Below, one piece after another: positions 17,239-21,361 of a stretch of DNA of 21,361 nt (within the stretch, counting starts at the first letter, position 1; each line of letters opens with the position of its first letter). Source of the stretch: DALYLB01 sp046154695 (GTDB taxonomy: Bacteria; Acidobacteriota; Blastocatellia; RBC074); NCBI GenBank assembly GCA_046154695.1, contig JBJXFI010000116.1:1-21361 (forward strand), written 5' to 3'. Both the position numbers and the translations under genes were made by a program. The notes below the pieces were generated by a model that did not search any database, was not told the origin of the DNA, and saw only the letters and a program-made list of their open reading frames with translations.

Positions 17239-17500
17239 GAAGGTTTCATTCTTTCAGGGCGTCGAGACGCGACAAGGAAGACTTCTCTATAGATATAGAT
17301 CGGATCGTTTCGGGAATCGTCGAATTGTTCATGTTGAATTTCGCGAAGGCACGGCAGTGTACGACAACCAATTGAATTCCGAAAGACCGGCGGAAAGCGA
17401 TTTTGCCGCCTTCATTCTTGCCTTTTCAAATTGACCTGTGCCATAAACAGATCCGCCGAGCGCATAAATCATCCAACAACGGGTTCTTCATCTACTACCG
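17239..17500. other. Intergenic region upstream of the second isomerase-like gene
   Basis: No supported gene was found. A 65-codon plus-strand frame (17238-17434) continues from a longer shadow over the neighbouring gene and has no ribosome site or recognisable motif. The stretch presumably holds the promoter of the gene at 17501, but no clear -35/-10 pair was found. Confidence 0.4.
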
Positions 17501-18598
17501 ATGGCTGCTGAAACTTCACGTCGCCGCTTCCTTCAATCCATTTCCATGGCCGGGACCATGGCCGGAATCAATGCTATGACCGATACGACGGTTCAAGGCG
17601 TCAAACGCCGCAATATCAAGCTCGGGTTCGACAACTTCTCGATCCGCGCGATGGGCTGGAAGGCGCCGCAATTGCTCGATTACGCGGCGAAGCTCAAGGT
17701 GGACACCGTCCTGTTCTCCGATCTGGACGTTTTTGAGAATCACGGCGAATCGCACCTGCGAGAGATACGCAGGCGCGCCGAGGAGCTCGGCGTCGAGGTG
17801 CAGGTCGGGACAGGCAGCATCTGCCCCTCCGCGAAGAGCTTCAACAACAGGCACGGCTCGGCGGAGGAGCACCTGGCATTGCTGCTCCGCGTCGCAAAGA
17901 CGATGGGCTCGCGCGTCGCGCGCTGTTTTCAGGGCACGGCGGATGATCGAAAACTGCCCGGCGGCCTGGAAGCGCGGTGGGTGGACACGATCCGGGTCTG
18001 CAAGGCGGTGCGAAGCCAGGCGATCGACGCCGGCGTGAAGATCGCCATCGAGAATCACGCGGGAGATATGCAGGCCTGGGAGCTGGCTCATCTCATCGAG
18101 GAGTGCGGGCCCGACTATGTCGGCGCGACGCTCGATTCCGGCAATGCCACCTGGACCCTGGAAGACCCGATGCGAAATCTGGAGATACTCGGCCCGTATG
18201 CCGCGACCACCGGCATTCGCGATTCCATGATCTGGGAAGACAAGGACGGCGCCGTCGTTCAATGGACCGCGATGGGAGAGGGACTGGTCGAGTGGACCGC
18301 CTGGTTCGACCGCTTCGCCGTGCTCTGCCCCGGCGTGCCCGTTCAACTCGAAATCATCTCCGGCCTCAATCGCTCGTTTCCGTACCTTCAACCCGATTTC
18401 TGGAAATACTATTCCGACCTGCGCGCCCGGGAGTTTCTCGGATTCTCGGCCCTCGCCAAACGCGGAGCGGCTCGCGCGCCTTACCAGGCGCCCGCGGGAA
18501 TCGACAGGAAGATCGCCGAACAGGAGTTTCAACGAGCGGAGCTCGAACGCAGCCTGAAATATTGCCGCGAGGCGCTCGGATTGGGGCTCAAGTCCTGA
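17501..18598 (+). CDS. Tat-signal sugar phosphate isomerase/epimerase-like protein
   Basis: A 365-residue TIM-barrel protein of the xylose-isomerase-like family. The N-terminus has a twin-arginine motif (SRRRFLQS, residues 6-13) followed by a short hydrophobic segment (about 15-26), so export is likely but the signal is weaker than in its divergent neighbour. Family motifs include IAIENHAGD (E184), VGATLDSGN (D212) and VQLEIISG (E284). Where many relatives have a His-x-Lys-Asp ligand motif, this protein has GIRDSMIWE (239-247), so the usual metal-ligand histidine appears to be absent. A C-terminal charged extension follows the barrel (about 315-365). No clear Shine-Dalgarno precedes ATG 17501. 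Substrate unknown. It is only distantly similar to the neighbour, so this is not a recent duplication. Confidence 0.83.
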   Translation: MAAETSRRRFLQSISMAGTMAGINAMTDTTVQGVKRRNIKLGFDNFSIRAMGWKAPQLLDYAAKLKVDTVLFSDLDVFENHGESHLREIRRRAEELGVEVQVGTGSICPSAKSFNNRHGSAEEHLALLLRVAKTMGSRVARCFQGTADDRKLPGGLEARWVDTIRVCKAVRSQAIDAGVKIAIENHAGDMQAWELAHLIEECGPDYVGATLDSGNATWTLEDPMRNLEILGPYAATTGIRDSMIWEDKDGAVVQWTAMGEGLVEWTAWFDRFAVLCPGVPVQLEIISGLNRSFPYLQPDFWKYYSDLRAREFLGFSALAKRGAARAPYQAPAGIDRKIAEQEFQRAELERSLKYCREALGLGLKS

Positions 18599-18639
18599 GG
18601 GAAAGCAAAACGGATCGCAACCGCGCAAGCTCCGTGAGC

Positions 18640-18667
18640 GACCCTCACGCAAGATCGCGTGAGGGTC
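18640..18667. terminator. Hairpin between convergent genes
   Basis: GACCCTCACGC at 18640-18650 pairs perfectly with GCGTGAGGGTC at 18657-18667 around a 6-nt loop, followed by ATCGTTTCTC. It overlaps the last bases of the minus-strand zinc-ribbon gene and lies 41 bp after the isomerase-like gene. The stem is strong but the U-tract is poor, so its termination activity is moderately likely. Confidence 0.5.
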
Positions 18668-19241
18668 ATCGTTTCTCGATCGGGAGCTTTCGCGTCTCGT
18701 CTTCTATGACGCTGCCGCCGCCTGAATCGGCGAGATTGAGGGGATTGGTCGGCGGCGGAGGCAAATGCGCATGGGAAGGCATCCGCTGGAACGCGGGGTC
18801 CGGCATCGGCGTCCACGCCATCGGCCCCGAATAGACCGGCTGCGCCGCCGCCTGATACTGGCGCAACTGCTCCTCCTGCAAACGGCGCAGTTGCGTCTTG
18901 TAGCGAAAGATGGCCCAGGTGATCCCGAGAGGAAGCAGGATAAAACCCACCGAGAGGAATTCACCCCCATTGAAAAGCTCTTCGCCGAGAATGGTCGCGA
19001 CGATCGGCAGAATGCACATCGCGAGGATCGTCAAGACCTTCTTCTGTTTGAGCGCCAGCATCTCCGAGGTCTCGGGCAACTGCCCCGGGTTGAGCGGGGG
19101 CGGCTTCTGCGCCGGGGGACTCGCGAGCGCACCCGTCCCGCCCCTCTCGAGATATCCCGACAGCGGCGCCAGCCCCAGTCCGCACTGCCGGCAGAATTTC
19201 GTATTCTCCGAATTTTGGGTTCCACAACGCGGGCAGAACAT
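18666..19241 (-). CDS. Small zinc-ribbon membrane protein
   Basis: A 191-residue protein of unknown function. It begins with a four-cysteine zinc ribbon, FCPRCGTQNSENTKFCRQCG (Cys 3, 6, 17 and 20). A Pro-rich linker follows (about 36-57), then two membrane segments at about 69-86 (VLTILAMCILPIVATIL) and 96-113 (LSVGFILLPLGITWAIF), and a Gln/Pro-rich tail. ATG at 19241 is selected because AGGAGG lies about 6 nt upstream and the ribbon then starts at residue 3; the in-frame upstream ATGs lack such a site. The gene follows the aminotransferase after 22 bp, so they are probably co-transcribed, without an obvious functional link. The N-terminal ribbon with a two-helix hairpin is a common architecture in environmental bacteria, and no specific role is claimed. 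Confidence 0.82.
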   Translation of the reverse strand: MFCPRCGTQNSENTKFCRQCGLGLAPLSGYLERGGTGALASPPAQKPPPLNPGQLPETSEMLALKQKKVLTILAMCILPIVATILGEELFNGGEFLSVGFILLPLGITWAIFRYKTQLRRLQEEQLRQYQAAAQPVYSGPMAWTPMPDPAFQRMPSHAHLPPPPTNPLNLADSGGGSVIEDETRKLPIEKR

Positions 19242-19263
19242 GAAACTCCTCCTGAAATCTCCC

Positions 19264-20466
19264 TCAATTCGCCGCATAGAATGACGCGGCCGCGCTGACG
19301 CCGGAATCCTCAATCGAATATCCCTCGGACTTCAGGGCCTTTTCGAGGGCGCCGAGCAGCAGCAGGACATTGTTCTCGGTGCTGCCCGCCCCCATCAACC
19401 CGACACGCCAGACCTTGCCCTTGAAGACGCCGAGCCCGCCGCCGATCTCGATGTCGAACTCGTTGAGCAGCCGCCCGCGGATCCTCAGATCGTCCACGCC
19501 GTCGGGGATTCGCACGGCGTTGAGGGTCCAGAGACGATGCTCGGGCGCGACCTGCATCCGCAATCCCATCGCCTCGATCCCGGCGACGAGCGCGCGATGA
19601 TTCCGCTCGTGGCGCTTCGCGCGGTTCTCGAGCCCCTCCTCGGCCAGGATTCGCAGGGCTTCGTGCAGGGCGTAATTCATCGTAATCGGAGCCGTGTGGT
19701 GATACGCCCGCCCGCCGCCCGAAGTTTCCCCCCAATAGGCCGTCAGCAGATTTGTGTCGAGATACCAACTGCCGACCGGGGTCCTACGCGATTTGACCTT
19801 TTCGATCGCGCGGTCGCTGAAGGTCACGGGCGCCAGGCCGGGCGGACAGGAGAGCGCCTTCTGGGTTCCCGCGTAACAGGCATCGATCCGATTCCGGTCC
19901 GCCCCGATCGAATGCGCCCCGATGCTCGTCACCGCGTCGATCATCAGATACCCGTCCCGCTCGTCCACAATCTCGCGCAGGGGTTCGAGCCGCTGCAGCA
20001 CGCCCGTCGATGTCTCGGCGTGAACCGCGAAGAGCACCCGGGCCTTCGATTCCCGCCACGCCTTCCGGGCCTTCTCCAGATCCACGGGCCCGCCCCACTC
20101 GCACTCCACGCGAATCGGCTTCGCGCCGGCGCGCGTCGCCATCTCGTGCATCCGCTCGCCGAAATAGCCGTTGATGCAGATGACGATCTCCTCCTCGGGC
20201 TCGACCAGATTGACCACCGCGGCTTCCATTCCCGCGCTGCCCGTCCCCGAGATCGGAATCGTCAACCGGTTGTTCGTCTCGAAGGCGTACCGCAACAGCG
20301 TCTGCACCTCATCCATCGTCCGAACGAACAGGGGGTCCAGATGCCCAAGCAGCGGCGCGCTCATGATTCTCAAGACACGGTCGTCCGCCGGGCTCGGCCC
20401 CGGGCCCAGCAAAATGCGGCGCGGCGGATTCAGGGGGGCGATGACGGGCGCATCAGCGATGGTCAT
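19264..20466 (-). CDS. PLP-dependent class V aminotransferase (alanine-glyoxylate/serine-pyruvate type)
   Basis: A 400-residue class V aminotransferase of the alanine-glyoxylate/serine-pyruvate family, which transfers amino groups to glyoxylate or pyruvate in glycine/serine metabolism. The start RRILLGPGPSPADDRVLRIM and HLDPLFVRTMDEVQTLLRY are characteristic. PLP contacts include the SGTGSAGMEA loop (73-82) and D177 in LMIDAVTS. The Schiff-base lysine is K203 in YAGTQKALSCPPG. The C-terminal domain has RVGLMG. GGAG lies 11 nt before ATG 20466. The exact donor (alanine, serine or both) cannot be assigned from the sequence. It leads a likely two-gene unit with the zinc-ribbon membrane protein. 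Confidence 0.93.
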   Translation of the reverse strand: MTIADAPVIAPLNPPRRILLGPGPSPADDRVLRIMSAPLLGHLDPLFVRTMDEVQTLLRYAFETNNRLTIPISGTGSAGMEAAVVNLVEPEEEIVICINGYFGERMHEMATRAGAKPIRVECEWGGPVDLEKARKAWRESKARVLFAVHAETSTGVLQRLEPLREIVDERDGYLMIDAVTSIGAHSIGADRNRIDACYAGTQKALSCPPGLAPVTFSDRAIEKVKSRRTPVGSWYLDTNLLTAYWGETSGGGRAYHHTAPITMNYALHEALRILAEEGLENRAKRHERNHRALVAGIEAMGLRMQVAPEHRLWTLNAVRIPDGVDDLRIRGRLLNEFDIEIGGGLGVFKGKVWRVGLMGAGSTENNVLLLLGALEKALKSEGYSIEDSGVSAAASFYAAN

Positions 20467-20585
20467 AAAAACGGGTTCTCCAGTTTTTTGAGGGTGATGT
20501 CGGAAAGAGAGAAGGTACCACCATGCGCGCCATCGGCCAAGCCTTCCAGATCTCCGCCAAGCGCGGGGGGCGCCTCGCCAACGTT

Positions 20586-20991
20586 TTATTCGGAAGAACC
20601 CAGTTTGGGCGGCGAGTCACCAAGCACGGTCTCAGCCATCGAAAAGAATTCCTGGGCTTGTGCGATCAGCTCCGCTGCCTGACTATTCGTCAGAATGATC
20701 GTCGAACTGTAATCTCCGATAATCCGATTGTCCTGCGCATCAATCAGGTAACGGTGAAACCTGGCATCGACTTCCCCTGTTTTCACAAACTGCAGTCCAA
20801 AAGCCGAAATTACCGCACCATGTTTGGAGAACCGCTGTCCTTTCCCCAGCAACAAAGCGGACGCGATATAAAACATTGCATAGGTATGCTCGCGAGGCGG
20901 CAAAATCCGCGAGTGAATTGGCAAGCAGAAGATTCGCGGCTCTCAAACTATCGGTCGCTTTCCGGATCATCGCCTGCTGCTCTTCCGTCAT
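20586..20991 (-). pseudogene. HEPN-domain protein of an MNT/HEPN toxin-antitoxin pair, disrupted by a one-base frameshift
   Basis: Two overlapping minus-strand frames together give one HEPN (UPF0332-like) protein. The first (from ATG 20991) encodes MTEEQQAMIRKATDSL through DFAASRAY; the second continues YAMFYIASALLLGKG, SKHGAVISAFGLQFVKTG and FHRYLIDAQDNRIIGDY to the stop at 20586. Removing one of the two G residues at 20883-20884 (TACCTAT read on the minus strand) joins them into a normal 134-residue protein with the family's RAYYAMFY motif intact. The ATG overlaps the antitoxin stop as ATGA, showing translational coupling. As it stands the first frame ends after 83 residues and should be inactive. 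A sequencing or assembly error is an alternative to a real mutation, since the run is only two bases. Confidence 0.82.
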
Positions 20992-21308
20992 ATTCGAACC
21001 CCTTCACGACGGACATCAATCAACAAGGGAATTTGGGCCTGCTGATAATCGAATTCAGAAACGAAAATGCGCGATGTAAGGACATCGTATTTCAAGCACA
21101 ACGCGGCATTGAATTGACTGGTCCTGGCAATCTCTTCGAACTGGTTCACCTTGCCCTTGAGGACAATCAGAAGATCGATATCCGATCCTTCCACCGCGTC
21201 TCCCCGGGCCTGTGAACCAAAGAGCACGACATCAATCAATCGCTCGCCGTAGAGTGCCGCAAGCGATTGGCGCATTTCGTTCAGGATGGTTTTCAGTTTT
21301 TCATTCAT
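20988..21308 (-). CDS. MNT-family nucleotidyltransferase, putative antitoxin
   Basis: A 106-residue minimal nucleotidyltransferase. The active-site signature GSQARGDAVEGSDIDLLIVL (residues 31-50) contains the GS motif and the DxD metal pair (D44, D46). A further acidic/Asp region follows (LKYDVLTSRIFVSEFD). In characterised MNT-HEPN modules this type of enzyme neutralises the HEPN RNase by attaching AMP residues to it. The gene overlaps the HEPN reading frame by ATGA, the standard order antitoxin then toxin. ATG 21308 has only a weak upstream GGAT. The intact antitoxin beside a broken partner suggests a decaying module unless the frameshift is artefactual. Confidence 0.88.
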   Translation of the reverse strand: MNEKLKTILNEMRQSLAALYGERLIDVVLFGSQARGDAVEGSDIDLLIVLKGKVNQFEEIARTSQFNAALCLKYDVLTSRIFVSEFDYQQAQIPLLIDVRREGVRI

Positions 21309-21324
21309 CGATCCAAATAATAGC

Positions 21325-21361
21325 TCATTCCCGCCCGATGGCGAACAGATCGTGTTCGGCG
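21325..21361 (-). CDS. Possible C-terminal end of another minus-strand gene
   Basis: Reading in from the right edge on the minus strand gives AEHDLFAIGRE and then a TGA at 21327-21325, 16 nt before the nucleotidyltransferase start. The segment is too short to identify and could be chance, but its position and spacing would fit an upstream gene on the same strand. Confidence 0.25.
   Translation of the reverse strand, partial: AEHDLFAIGRE

Noticed and set aside
16994..17434. 146-codon plus-strand frame upstream of the second isomerase-like gene
   Set aside because: The first half is antisense to a clear gene and crosses the CACGAAG foldback; the remainder has no start signal or motif.
20883..20884. 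Programmed ribosomal frameshift as explanation of the split HEPN gene
   Set aside because: No slippery heptamer, downstream structure or internal Shine-Dalgarno was seen; a simple one-base insertion or sequence error is more economical.

Overview
The window is GC-rich bacterial chromosome and most likely comes from an Acidobacteriota genome, perhaps a Blastocatellia- or Solibacter-like lineage. This is inferred mainly from three consecutive secreted proteins that end in the Solibacter-type C-terminal domain (TIGR03437), together with large Tat-exported sugar-isomerase-like proteins. No 16S or other phylogenetic marker was compared, so the placement is tentative.

Layout. (1) Positions 1-5264, minus strand: a lipid/signalling-type gene string of long-chain acyl-CoA ligase, membrane-bound HAMP/PP2C (RsbU-like) phosphatase and an exported double-PDZ protein that runs off the left edge. 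(2) Positions 5664-10202, plus strand: the conserved translation cluster rplM-rpsI-rpsB-tsf-pyrH-frr, with a consensus-like promoter before rplM and hairpin terminators after rpsB and frr. The rpsB product carries an unusual RGG/Ala-Pro tail of about 110 residues and appears to start at TTG. (3) Positions 10203-16125, plus strand: an accessory cluster of three exported proteins. Two are tandem paralogues with one CxxCH c-haem-type motif in a choice-of-anchor V/Reeler-like domain. The third has two CHRD domains. All three share the TIGR03437 C-terminus. The leader of the first paralogue is interrupted by a 249-bp MITE-like foldback element with 12-bp terminal inverted repeats and a 5-bp target-site duplication. 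(4) Positions 16211-18598: two divergently oriented Tat-signal TIM-barrel sugar isomerase/epimerase-like proteins, separated by a region holding a 30-bp CACGAAG-based foldback. (5) Positions 18666-20466, minus strand: an alanine-glyoxylate/serine-pyruvate aminotransferase followed by a small zinc-ribbon membrane protein. (6) Positions 20586-21308, minus strand: a nucleotidyltransferase (MNT)/HEPN toxin-antitoxin pair, in which the HEPN gene is broken by one extra base.

How the genes fit together: the translation block is housekeeping. The signalling string probably links membrane sensing to phosphatase output, but its target is not visible here. The three-gene exported cluster is the most distinctive part of the window. 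Its two monohaem paralogues arose by duplication, with part of the upstream control region recognisably copied too, and the MITE later landed inside one copy of that control region.
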